A stretch of DNA of 64,000 nucleotides, taken from Rhododendron vialii. Taxonomy: Eukaryota > Streptophyta > Magnoliopsida > Ericales > Ericaceae. The stretch is taken from positions 9,142,501 through 9,206,500 of the forward strand of contig NC_080559.1 of NCBI RefSeq assembly GCF_030253575.1. The letters run 5' to 3'. A program made the position numbers and the translations under genes. Shown piece by piece: positions 22,654 to 33,636 of the stretch. The first letter of the stretch is position 1; every line of letters begins with the position of its first letter. A model generated the notes under the pieces. It did not search any database. It was not told where the DNA came from and saw only the letters and a program-made list of their open reading frames with translations.

Positions 22654-25500
22654 TGTGTAATCAAAACAACCAGTAGCCAATATTTAAAGGTAGGATTCAT
22701 TTGTCATTCTCTGTATAATTTTGTTTAATCAACTCTTAAAAGGGCACTCCACAGTCTTTGTGTATTTTTGTAGGATTGGGATGAAAAGGCTATGGATCTC
22801 AAAAAGGAACAATATGACATCAACAATACTGCAATGGAAACGTAATAAGGTAGTTTCATACTCATATGGTGTCCATGTGTATATGACCAACTGGATACTA
22901 ACACACTATTGTTTTCCTAAATACTTAGGTTGTCGTGCATTCTCCTAAATGGAGGCATTAGATCAAGACTTTTGAGAGGCATATTCAGGCGTATTTTGGA
23001 TAGCCGTATTGAGAAGCATTTGGGGACTTTATTAGAGGCATGTTGAAGACTTTTGAACCGGTAAAGTAAACACATTTTGTAAACAAGACACTATATTGGA
23101 ATGACACTATTGTAATGTGAATACACTCTTTTCAACAAAAGACACTTTAGCATTTGACTTACACTTCCCTTATATATTCCTACCTGGATAATGCGTGTGT
23201 AGACATTGTTTTAATGGCTCAAATTAGCACTTCTAATGATGTTCTACGTGTATTTAACCCCATTCCCTGCTGTGTCCCTCCTGTGTTTTATTTAATGACA
23301 CACCGCGTGGTGTCCCCAATGTGTCAGACACAGATACATATACTTCTTTGAGTGTTGGTGATTCCTTTGTTTAGTTTCCCTTCTTATGGTTACTTCTCCT
23401 TCTTAATAGAAATCCAACACTGTGCTCATTAGTTCTCTATAGAAATCCAACAATGTCTCCTTCTTAATCAACATTATATTTTTGGCATTTTTTAGTGTTT
23501 TTTTTTGAATTGGAAGTATTGATTTTACCAATGCTTATTAGTTTTCTATTGAATTTTACATTTACGCAGAAATACAACTCAAGTACGTGGATTGTGAGGC
23601 TTCCGATCTGTAAGTATGAAACTACCTTATTACGCATTTGGTTGGTGTGCTTAGATGTACTTATGTTGTTAAATGCAGAGCACTGGCTGGTGTGCTTAGA
23701 TTTGCTCTTATGTTGTTACATGCAAACCATTAACTGGTGTATTTAGATCCTGAGCCTGATTTAGTTAATGCATAGCACTGGCGGGTATGCATCTTCAAAT
23801 GTTGGATGGATGGTGTTTTTTGTTTTATCAAGTCTTATGCGTTTTGTTGGGGAAAGAAAAGCTGTTAGGGATTTTTTAAGATAGGGAAAGGGAAGCTAGG
23901 GGGAACATATGTTAAGTTCATAACTAACTATGCACACAGAGAGATGATAAAAGATTATGTATTTTCAGGCTCATCTATTTAATTGTTTGATTCGTTGATA
24001 TAGTAGTTGAATTTTGGGGACTTCATTAAGCCTCTTGGGATGGGGTGTCTAGCTTGAGCTCGATCCTACTTTATTTTACTTTAAAGGAAACTGATTTCTG
24101 CTCCTATTTCGGACATGACACCATAATAGGGGTGTTGAATTTTAAAATTTAGTGTATATATTCATGTCCTTTTTGTGGAATCAATAGTAGGGAAGACTGG
24201 TTTAGTTTAATTGTATTAATAACAATCCACATCGTGCCTTTGGGCACAAGCAATTCATAGAACACAAGCTTTAACTCTAGAATATTGATGCTCCATTGCA
24301 AAGGGATATTCATATAACAACCACATTGCTTAAAACCAAGTTTTGTATATCTATGAGTAAAGCTCAGTGGAATAGGTTGTGGGAAGTTATGAGATTTTCT
24401 TGAAAAAATTAACCTAATTTGGTTAGGTGAGTCGCCAATACTCCTAGAAATTGCCATATCCGTTTTGGACACTCCAAATACACTAGAGACACCGGGAACA
24501 TGTACGTGTCCATTAGATTTTAATATGATTAATGGTGGGACGAGCCGGGGACACAATAATGTGAATTATAAAATTTAAAAGCTTTGTGTTGGATTAAAGT
24601 CTTCGAGAAATACGAGTTTACATATCACTATAACATTATTTCCATAGCTCTTCGGCTATAGTTCCTATCTATTTTTTATAAACTTTTTTTAGTTTCTATG
24701 CGAACAGGAGGTGAATTGAAGTGATAGTAAAGGGAGCATTGCTGGAAAGTTGAACTGATAGTAACGGGTTTTGTCAGATTTTAGCGGTAAGCACCTTCTG
24801 GCACGACACAATCCCTATGGATTGTCATCGGATTATGTTTACCATAGTAGGATCGTGTCGTTATAAGTTCGGGAAAAAAATCTGATTATATAACCTTTTG
24901 TACTGATTTGTGGTGTGCTTGGTTAGGTAACTTATTGACTATTCTATGGAATGAAGGCAACAACTCTTTGGTAGTACGTGATTTTTGCGTTTGGTTTTGA
25001 TTTTGGTTTCTGTTAGGTAATTTGCACACGGAATTATGCTTTCTATCATGGTCCCTATCTCGATCAGCTTGATTTTTATCTAGGAGTTTTGGCGAAGATC
25101 CTCAATATTGAAAGATGCCATTTTGAAAGTGTAGAGTTGAAGGTTAAAGTTGGACGATGCAACCATTCATTTGTTGTATCACATGCTTAATGCTGAACGA
25201 TTCTATGACACGTTATTCTTACTATGGTATTATGAGTAGTTCTGTGAATCTCATATGATGTGTTTGTGGTGTTGTTAAAAAGGGTTGCTAGGACAGTAAT
25301 ATTGGGTAAACGTAGGAAATCCACAACAATATCAGCTTGGTATTACCAGTTTTGGGGGATCTATTTTGATCTTTCTTCTCAGGCGGCGGAACCATTTTCT
25401 TTTAATTTCTTGATGTTCATATCTAAGGCGGCATGTCTATTTTTTTACTCTGTTGTTGTCTTTGTTTCCAACCCATTTGTAATTCTAGATAGTTACAAGC
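22654..25500. other. Helitron 3' region, no recognised gene
   Basis: 2.85 kb between the Rep/helicase stop and the terminal hairpin. Short open frames exist but none resembles a known protein. The part after 24260 lies beyond a degenerate copy of the Helitron terminus and may be host DNA picked up by read-through. Confidence 0.5.
24234..24260 (+). other. Degenerate internal copy of the Helitron 3' terminus
   Basis: Hairpin GTGCC-TTTG-GGCAC, then 13 nt 'aagcaattcatag'. The true end has GTGCC-TTCA-GGCAC plus 13 nt 'aggcaatttctag'. Stem, loop length and spacing are identical; the terminal CTAG reads ATAG here. Confidence 0.65.
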
Positions 25501-25545
25501 TCGCCATTACATCGCGCCGTGCCTTCAGGCACAGGCAATTTCTAG

Positions 25546-26904
25546 TATATATATATGGGCATCCAGCCAAAAGGAAAAAGTTAGTAGGCTGGGTAGCAGC
25601 CAAAAGAAATCAGTAGAATAAAAACCCCTCTCTCTCTTTTTCTCCGTTATTTCTCTCTCTTTCGGAAGAATTTTCGGTGCCAAGTAGGTACCACGTGGAG
25701 CCCGCTCGTATATTTAAGCCGTCAATTTCGTGTTTGAACGGCTCAGATTTGAAGAAAGAAAGTGTTGGATGAAAAAAGAGAAAGTTTCAATCTGAGCCGT
25801 CTAAAAGTGTATCGGACAACTCGGATGCGCCGAACAGATACCATGTAGGATATACCCGCTCGGCACTGAAAAATCTCTCCTCACTTTCTGTCTTTCCTTT
25901 TTCATTTCTTAGCCAATTTGCGCAACCCACTTCCCTCTAGAATAATTTCCTTTACCAGCATATTTCTCTTCGGGGCTTGGCCCTTGTAATCTGTTTGTGT
26001 TCCGTTTGTAATGAATTTAGTTTTCAATTAAAATTCCTTATTTCAATTCTGTTTATATATTTTTAGTCTGTTAAATAATTTTCATTAATGAGTAAAGATT
26101 GAGGTTTGGTTGTGGGAATTCGCAAACTATTCAGCTGTTTCTCGCACCAAACTTAAATCTAAGGTTGATATTAGTGCAGTTCCCTTAAAGGTTGAGAACG
26201 GTACGCCTTTGGCTTACCTCCATTGTAAACACCTTTTTGGCGCGCACTCGTACCGATCTTTTATAATCGCACTAATAATAATTAATTATATTTTTAGTTG
26301 TTTCTAACCATTCCTTGGCAAGTCCTTTGTCAATGGAGGGGTAGTCGTATAAGTATGGTCGCGGGGTGATTAGTACACCGTGACCAGACCGGACACGTTC
26401 TGCTCCTGTTTCGAAATAATAATGAAAATGCAATTTTAGGTTAGCAAAGAATTTTCGTTAGACGAACCTGAGTATTGTCGGAGCCTATGAGTGGTGGGGA
26501 ACGGGAGACCAAAACTTGTCCTCCGCTGCGCATGGGTGAACGACGACCATAAAGGTTCGCATCTTTCGGGGTAGTTTTTTCTCTCTAAAGTCAAACGTTT
26601 TTAAGAACACCAAATGGAGCAGACAAGTCTAGGACTGGTTACGAGTGCTATGAACCCTACGTCCGTACCTCTTTTTTAATTATTTAAAGAAAACCAAACA
26701 ATTTCCTAGGTTTAGTTAATCTTTTCATCAAACGACAAGGGGTGGCCGCCTAAAAACCAGTTTAACTAGTAGTAACCCAAGTTTTGGTTCAGCACACATC
26801 ACTGTCTCTGTGGATTCTCCGATCTTACCAGATATTGTGTTATGTCGATCCCAGCCCTACGCTTGGGGCAACCTGTTATTTTAGGTTTAGGAATCCACGA
26901 AAGC
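25546..26904. other. Intergenic, with a foldback MITE at about 25665-25885
   Basis: No gene recognised. The MITE has ends 'tttcggtgccaagtaggtacca' and the complement of 'ctcggcactgaaa', plus inner arms 'gtttgaacggctcagattt' and 'caatctgagccgtc'. 25886-26904 is unique sequence in this window; a retrotransposon leader is possible but I cannot support it. Confidence 0.5.
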
Positions 26905-27804
26905 AACGATGAAATATTTCGTCATTAAAAAGTGAATAATTGGTGATGAAATTTTTTTCCTTGCCTATTGTGTTTTTTGATGACGAAAATTTTTGACATC
27001 AATTATTTCTTTTGGCGACGAAAAAATTCGTCACCGATGGGTCACATCGGTGACGAAAATTTTCGTCACCAATGTAAGAAATCGGTGACGGAATTTTTCG
27101 TTGCAAAAGACGTTTTCATATGAGAAAAAAATCTCTCTTTCTTACTCCTACTGGGTTTTGAACCCAAATCCCTTGAGTTTTTCGCACAAGATTCGACCAA
27201 TCACACCACACACACTTTTCAATATATATTTGAAATATCTAATATATAACATATATGTTTAACATGAAAATATATTTCGAATGTAGTTTTGAACCTTTAA
27301 ACATTAAAACTAGCAATTTTGATAAACATGAAAGTTATAGGCATTTGAATTATTGTTCAAACCCAATTCGAATCATCTCAATCGGAGTTCTTAGTAAAAA
27401 GTTATGTTCGAAATACATTTGTGACAAAGCACAATTCATAAATTTCGTCACCAAAGGTACCCATTTGACGACAAAATATATTTTTCGTGGCCGAACTGTT
27501 AAAATGGTGAGAAAATTATTTTTCATCACCAAAGTTAAGTATTTGGTGACGAAAAAAATATTTTGTTACTAAATTGGTCCCATTTGGCGACGAAAAATAA
27601 TTTAGTCACATATTTTAAGCTTTCGGCGATGGAAAATGTATTTCATCGCCAAATGGATATCTTTGGTGATGAAAATATTTTTTTTGGTCACTAAACAGGT
27701 ATAATTGGTGACAAAATTATTTCGTCACGGAAGTTGTCAAACCAGTGACGAAATTAAATTTCGTCGCTACTTTTTCGTCACCAAATTTCATTTTTCTTGT
27801 AGTG
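26905..27804. mobile_element. CACTA (En/Spm-like) transposon remnant, right end
   Basis: It ends ...TTTCTTGTAGTG at 27804, the complement of the classic CACTACAAGAAA terminus. The preceding 0.9 kb is filled with variants of 'ttcgtcaccaaa' and 'tggtgacgaaa' in both orientations, typical of CACTA subterminal transposase-binding repeats. I found no matching left CACTA end and no transposase, so it is truncated. The right flank resumes the duplicated unit (27810 matches 47040). Confidence 0.7.
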
Positions 27805-27809
27805 TATCC

Positions 27810-28285
27810 GGGCTAGATGTCCGAAGCCCTGAAATTAACAAGCGAGCAAACCCTCTAATGACTCCAAGATTTGAAATGTTTGACCTTTGGCATCATCAAA
27901 GGCAGGTGTTAAAAAAGGGTCAAGTACTTACTTGCTTTCGAACTTTTTTCGTCTTATTTCAACTTTGATGTATATTGTTAAACTTTTTCGATTTCTACAA
28001 ACGATTTAATCCAAAAATTGACCCGAATCTACTAAGAATTATAAGAAAACAAAGAAAAAACCCGTCACAAAGGCCTAAAAAATTAGGCCCAACAACACAA
28101 AGCTAAGAGTCATATGTTGGAATATCCTTATGTGAGATATAGGAATACACACATATGTATATATATTCGTCTTGATCGGAGTGTAATTTATCTCACCATG
28201 TTTGAGTTTACTTTTTGCATAGAGCTTTTCGTCATACTCCTATTAGATAGTCACCTCTGAATGAAAATTCCGGAGTCACCCATCA
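27810..28285. other. Duplicated-unit flank, no gene
   Basis: 27810-27990 matches 47040-47250 ('gtccgaagccctgaaattaac'). After that the units differ: unit 2 has about 1.65 kb (47255-48909) where unit 1 has about 250 bp. Confidence 0.6.
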
Positions 28286-28287
28286 AC

Positions 28288-28683
28288 ATTTGTGTTAGAA
28301 AGATCAATGACGGGTATTCCAGTGGACGTGGAAGAGGATTTAAGACGGGAGAGAGATTCATGGAGGTGTACAAAAAACTTAGGAGGTGTTTCAACTAAAC
28401 TATATGTACTAAATGGACTAAAAAGCTCATATTTTCACAAATTTATGGGAATGTCATTCTTTTCATAATCATCAACTAAAATACCATTTAGCAAAAAAAA
28501 CTTGATTTTTGTCATTGGCCTAAAGAAAAAAATATAGCTAAAACGCACCCTAGAAATGGTGGTGATGCCGGAATCAGACACACCTTCGACACCAATCCTT
28601 GGTTCATCATACTGCTTCACTTCTAGCTTCATCCGGTCATAACTGGTAATCGTACGGGCGGCTGCAATTTCTTCCTCCTCCAT
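28288..28683 (-). pseudogene. Dioxygenase exon-1 fragment (copy E) split by a MITE
   Basis: On the minus strand the start (ATG at 28681-28683) encodes 'SYDRMKLEVKQYDEPRIGVEG' and 'SDSGITTI', matching exon 1 of the ACC-oxidase-homolog genes. An insertion of about 165 bp at about 28388-28553 follows, with inverted ends (AGGTGTTTCAACTAAA versus AGGGTGCGTTTTAGCT). Exon-1 homology then resumes with 'KFFVH' to 'STGIPVIDLSN' and stops near 28288. No exon 2 or 3 is nearby. Unit 2 keeps only a shorter piece (48957-49045). Confidence 0.8.
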
Positions 28684-28989
28684 TGGATGTTATGTATGTA
28701 TGTATGTTTTTTTCTATATATGCACGACTGACTTTACCATCTAGAGTACTGTGGATCTTTAACTATATAATCTCAAATTAGTCGAGGTTCGCGTATACTG
28801 ATATATATGAACACTCTCGTCAAAAACATTATCCTATGCAGGAGTACTCTTGGCTTAGTGAGACTAACAATAGCTAGCTTTATAGAATTATTATATACTT
28901 GTCCGGCCCAAATCTTCTGTCCACTTTGGCCTTTTGGGACGTTTCAAAATGCTTCTTAATTTAGAAGAATTAAAGTGCTAAATCTATAA

Positions 28990-29237
28990 CCAACTCGAGC
29001 CAGGGCTCTTACATGTCTCTAGGAGATTAGGAGTTCGAGTCTTTTTATCTGCGTGTGGATGTTCTTCCATTGGAATGATTTCTTTTCCTAATGGGGACTT
29101 GTAGATGGGTTTATATATAGTGGTTGAATTGCTGTGCTTATCTTGTAAATTCTCACACAATTAATATAGTGTCTCGTGATTTGTACTTTGTAATTTATAC
29201 ATGATGTAATAACCTCTCATATCGATTGAAAAAAAAG
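28990..29237 (+). mobile_element. SINE with long target-site duplication
   Basis: The head contains a box B-like 'ggagttcgagtc' near 29028; the element ends in an A-rich tail (29228-29236). The flanking duplication is gtgctaaatctataa (28975-28989) and gtgctaaaatctataa (29238-29253). It is absent from the matching part of unit 2. It is a different family from the SINEs at 456 and 34311. Confidence 0.7.
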
Positions 29238-29253
29238 GTGCTAAAATCTATAA

Positions 29254-30324
29254 TCTTTTGCTCCTGTTATTTACTTATTCAATTCAATTTTGGCCAAGGG
29301 TAAATGGTAATTATGTTAAGAGGAACTTAAATAATGGCCGCCTAACTTTGAACGTCCCCTTTTGGTCGTGTTTGGCTTCTCCCCTGTAGCCTTGGATTCT
29401 AAGAACCACTATCGCTGAATCGGGGATGGTGTTGTGTTGTACCGTGCTATGCACATTCGGATCGTCTGTTCAGCAATTCAACTGCTCAAATTTCATGTCC
29501 ACCATCCGAGCATTCGAGCCGTTCATTACCGAGATAAAACCTAGACCGTTGAATTGCCGAACGGACGGCCGGATGTGCACAACACTCCATTGCTGACTAG
29601 TTAGTTCTACTTATCGTAAACTTTCATTTTTTCTTTGTAGACAATATACTTTTGACATTTGAAAGGCACCTAGCTTCATCACAATTTAATCACCAAACTT
29701 TCATTTCTTTGTAGACCGAAGATTTTGACATTCCTGAAAGGAAAAAAAAACAAATAAATAAAAAACTGAGTGTTAAGGCTTTGAAGGGTTCCTCCACCAT
29801 CTGTCTTACAGCTTTAGGCTCTAAGGAAATGGCTTGAACCGGGGGCGGCCCAACTTCATTGGAAGCCCGAGGCGAAATCTGAGTGTGAAGCCTTTAAAAT
29901 CCTCCAATTGGACCCGCCGCTCAGATAAATTAAGCCGACTACATTACTGATCCGTCCACTTTTTAATTTCCTTAGTCTAACATTTTTCATCACCAAAAAT
30001 ATATATTGATAACTAGATAAAGGATACATCGAAGAAAGAAAAAGAAAGAACGGCACACAAACACAAACCCATGGGTGCACCATGTAGCAAGAGCAAAGCC
30101 AAAGAGGAAAAAAAACACAACCTCCAACGAAATATAGAGGGCAACCTCATATTGCTCTTCCGATATTCATTAGTATTAGTCGGTATTGGGTTGTCTAAAT
30201 CTGAAGTCATCAACGAGCAAGGCAAACAACGGACCAACACTGTAATCTTCCCGATAGGTAGTAGCGCAATGTCCATAGTAGAAGTCCGAATTCAAGCCAT
30301 GTATATATGCTTATTTAAAATTCT

Positions 30325-30330
<6 letters not shown>
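29254..30330. other. Duplicated intergenic DNA with a shared MITE
   Basis: 29270-29720 matches 49078-49590 and 29900-30330 matches 50990-51415. A small palindromic MITE at 29424-29592 ('gggatggtgttgtg...gccgttcattacc') is shared with unit 2 (49235-49425). No coding gene. The hAT element of unit 2 (49610-50399) is absent here. Confidence 0.6.
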
Positions 30331-30387
<57 letters not shown>

Positions 30388-30758
30388 CCATTCTCCTAAG
30401 GACCACCTTATTTTAATAAAATAAGGACCTCCCTTTTCCGATCAAATTTTGATGATCCGAGCCGCTCAATATATTCAGATTGTGATCTTATGGGTATCCG
30501 CGAGAAATCAGCAAAAAAAAAACTGGGAAGGGCTTCATCCGAGCAGTTTTTATTATGTTTTTATCAAACGGTTCAAATAAAAACTGCTCAAATCAAGCCC
30601 TTTACGGTCTTTTTTTTTTGCCGATTTCTCGCGGGTACCCTTAAAATCACGTTCTAAACACATTGAGCGGCTCGGATCATCGAAATTCAATCGGAAAATG
30701 GGAGAAATGGGGAGGTCCTTATTTTAGTTAAAATAAGGACATCTTTATTTGAAAATAA

Positions 30759-30810
<52 letters not shown>
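30331..30810. repeat. Palindromic MITE (30385-30761) between TA microsatellites
   Basis: (TA)n 30331-30384, a foldback element with arms such as 'tcatccgagcagtttttat' and its complement, then (TA)n 30762-30810. Unit 2 at about 53757-53770 has only a short uninterrupted 'atatatatatta', the empty target. Same family as 4599-4954 and 5032-5413. Confidence 0.8.
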
Positions 30811-30813
<3 letters not shown>

Positions 30814-31118
30814 AGGCGCAACCAATACAGTCATACAATCTTCTTCATTCGGTAGATCATGAAAACTACTGTGAGAAAATCACACAAATTTCTGTGTCAT
30901 GCTTTTCTGTTAGCATTCTTTCCTTTATTTATTCTTTCGTGCTTTTCTTGTGTATTGGTTGAGCGATTTCAAAACATATCTCTTTTAATCTTGAATATAT
31001 ATTATACAGTATTCTTTGAAGAATTATCTTTTTCCATTTCGGTGCTACTATTGTATCATGGTTAGAACATGAGAGAGAATAATATGTCTCGTAAAACAAA
31101 AATAAATATTTAAAAAAT

Positions 31119-32281
31119 AAGAACCTTAGCGAAACAGAGCGTTACAGTGGAAGGAGGGACAAACCTGTGCAGCTGTAATTCCTTTGATTAATTTCAAAAC
31201 GGTCTCCCAAATTGAGCTGTTGATTCAGGTGAACTTTCCTCCCTCTTAGGGTTTCTAATTCTTCAGTCGGTCATTGTAGCAATTGTTTTCCACTTGGATC
31301 AAGCCACACCTTCCTCGGGATTGTCTACGACACACAAAAGAAAAAAACGAAAATGTTGAGATCCATGAAAGATAAATTGACGGTTCAGATTTATAGTGAT
31401 CAAATATCAGCATGTACAACTTGAACTCCAACTCATCATTTCTAAACATCCTCCTGAGCAGTATCCGATTCATTAGCCCATCCCCGGCCACAAGATCCTT
31501 CTATTTTTACCCGCATTGTAAAACGTCTTTGATAGGGGTGTTCAAGAAAACCGCCCGAACCGTAGAACCGATCCGATCCGGACCGAACCGTCTTATTTGG
31601 TCAGGTTCTGCGGATCTACAGTCAGGTTATGGTTCCAAAAAAATAAGAATCATTAATTTTGGTTCGGTTATTGGTTCTCAATTAATGAACCGTGGTTAGA
31701 ACCGAACCGAACCGTTTAAAACTAAAATAATATAGATATACATATGTGTGTGTAATTAAATAAGTATTTGAATTTGGTAGGTTAATCTTTTCCTTGCTAA
31801 ACTTAATTTATTTAGAGATGAAATTTCATTTATTAGGAAAACTTTTATTTTCTTCCTTCCTTTCTTATTCCAACAGATTATCTTGTTATTTCTTTAATTT
31901 TATGAGTTCATATTTTGTGAATAAGTGTTTGGATGCTTATTGGATAGAACCGGAACCGGACCAAAATCGGACCGGTCTTGCGGTTTGGTTCTGGTTAGGT
32001 TCCATGCATATACTGGTTAGGTTCTGGTTCTCAATTTTCTAGAACCGTTTGAAATGGTTCGGTTACTGGTTTTCTAGAGAACCGGACCAATCCAGACCGT
32101 GTACACCCCTAGTCTTTGAGGCGTAAAAATTCCCCTAGTCGTACCTCAAGCCGGCCCAACTGTCAATGGAAGTATTATCCGGTACGTATCTATCCTTTTC
32201 TCGGAAATACGTCCCGATCGTGTGGTACTCGTACCTTGTCACATCGAGGCTCACTTTCAACACATGCTTAATATTTCCCTC
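31119..32281 (-). pseudogene. Truncated cell-wall invertase relic
   Basis: Minus-strand homolog of invertase exon 4 (31119-31330 matches 54117-54320) and part of exon 3 (31415-31532 plus 32112-32281 match 54417-54680). The exon 3 part is split by a hAT element (31533-32111). Homology ends abruptly at 32281. Exons 5-7 were lost through a deletion joining sequence equivalent to unit 2 positions 51417 and 53745, visible near 30318. Exons 1-2 are also missing. It cannot make an enzyme. Identity to the intact gene is high, so the duplication is not very old. Confidence 0.9.
31533..32111. mobile_element. Non-autonomous hAT element inside the invertase relic
   Basis: 579 bp. Terminal repeats: left TAGGGGTGTTCAAG, right (reverse complement) TAGGGGTGTACACGG. 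Perfect 8-bp target duplication 'gtctttga' at 31525-31532 and 32112-32119. The intact invertase has the empty site ('cgtctttgacgcg', about 54510). Near both ends are many copies of 'accgaacc'/'ggttcggtt', probably transposase-binding motifs. No coding capacity. Confidence 0.9.
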
Positions 32282-32514
32282 AATAAAAGGCATCACAACC
32301 GAGGAGGACAAACATCGATCCCAACAAGATTAACACACAAGCCTTACACAACCACACGCCATCCACGATCCAGAAATAGAGGTTTTGGCAAGTACCAAAC
32401 ACAAACGAAACAGAAGGAAAAACCAATGCACCAAAAGGTAGTTACAATCTCCCCAACTGAGTCAATCGTGCACTTTCGAATTCTCAATAATACATCTCCA
32501 ATATAACGTTTAAC

Positions 32515-32928
32515 CAATGTTATCAATAACGTTCCGTACCGGCCGGTATATACCGTTTTTGACAAAATTCGGTATCCTATACCTCTAATTCCATTTCGGC
32601 TCAAATACCGGTCTGTACCGGCCGGTACCGCGGACATACCGGTCAGTACCGGCCGATACTGGATAGTACCGGACTACTTTTAAATTTATTTTTTTCTTCA
32701 AGTACCGGACGGTACCGGGCAAATACCGGATGGTACCGGACAAATACCGAAATTTTTATTTTTTATTTATTTTAAAAAAGTGTATATTATACTATAAATT
32801 CTTTTAAGTAAGAAAATAACACTAATAGCGATCAATCCGAAACGGTACCCGGTATTTGACCGGTACCGGTACATACCGTACCAGTAGGAAAACCGATACC
32901 CTGATCCGTACGGTATTCAGAACATTGT
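32515..32928. mobile_element. Non-autonomous DNA element rich in CCGGTAC repeats
   Basis: The flanks share 'gtttaac' (32508-32514 and 32929-32935), and the inverted ends resemble CAATGTTATCAATAAC / ACAATGTTCTGAATACC. Inside both ends are dense copies of 'taccgg' and 'ggtaccgg' in both orientations. A 7-8-bp duplication points to hAT, but the superfamily is uncertain. Confidence 0.6.
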
Positions 32929-33636
32929 GTTTAACATTATTCCAACTCTCACAATACAGGAATCTAACCACAAATACTTCTATTGTTATTGACCTGACTG
33001 ATCCCCTCATTTAAATTATCTAATTTGGACACCTGAATTAGTTCTTCCCATAATAACCATTCAATTAAAACCAACGATATGCAAAGTTTCTTATATCTCG
33101 AAAGTTCTTGTGTCTCACACCATAAGTTTCTCGACAAGGGACTTGCTATCCAACCCCTTGCTAAAGAAGTTGTCGTGAAATTCCTTGACGGTGAAGTTTT
33201 GATACCGGGCCGGACTCTCTGGCGTGACCAACTCTGGAAGAGGCCCGTAGCGACGGGATTCCACCCGTTTGTCCATGTTGAAGAATTCGACTATTGAGAT
33301 TCGTTCGAAGAGTTGGCTAGCACCCGATGCTTCACGCTACTGTACTCACCATTAGAGATAATCTGCAACACAAATTGATGGAGGCTGTTAGTACACTTCA
33401 TACGATATGCATGAAAAATCTAATCACGTAGTATTTTTTTCATTTTCAACAAAAATTTGTTTGAAATCCGAAAAACGAATGATCAATGCTTCTCTATTTC
33501 GGGAGAACACAACAGAATATATTGGATACTAATATTACTGAACATAAAGTGGAGGATAACAAAGAGTATAAACATTTCGGAGATGTACAACCCTAAAGCC
33601 GTACATATCGCTAGAGCTCCAATCCCAGGAAACTCA

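Larger units (their letters stand above)
13711..25545 (+). mobile_element. Large Helitron encoding Rep/helicase, 11.8 kb
   Basis: The 5' end TCCATATAATAAGGGAGGGG starts inside a TA microsatellite: an A precedes it at 13710 and T follows the other end at 25546. The 3' end is a hairpin GTGCC-TTCA-GGCAC (25519-25532), then 13 nt closing in TCTAG (25541-25545). There is no target-site duplication. Inside are a CT-rich leader (13900-14100), two short tandem duplications, a Harbinger-like MITE with a CCA-repeat array, a split Rep/helicase gene (17117-22653), and 2.9 kb of unrecognised 3' sequence. A second, degenerate copy of the 3' terminus lies at 24234-24260. The structure is that of an autonomous element, now disabled by a frameshift in its gene. 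Confidence 0.85.

Noticed and set aside
24149-24556. Minus-strand frame of 135 codons in the Helitron 3' region
   Set aside because: No recognisable domain, and it runs over the degenerate Helitron terminus.
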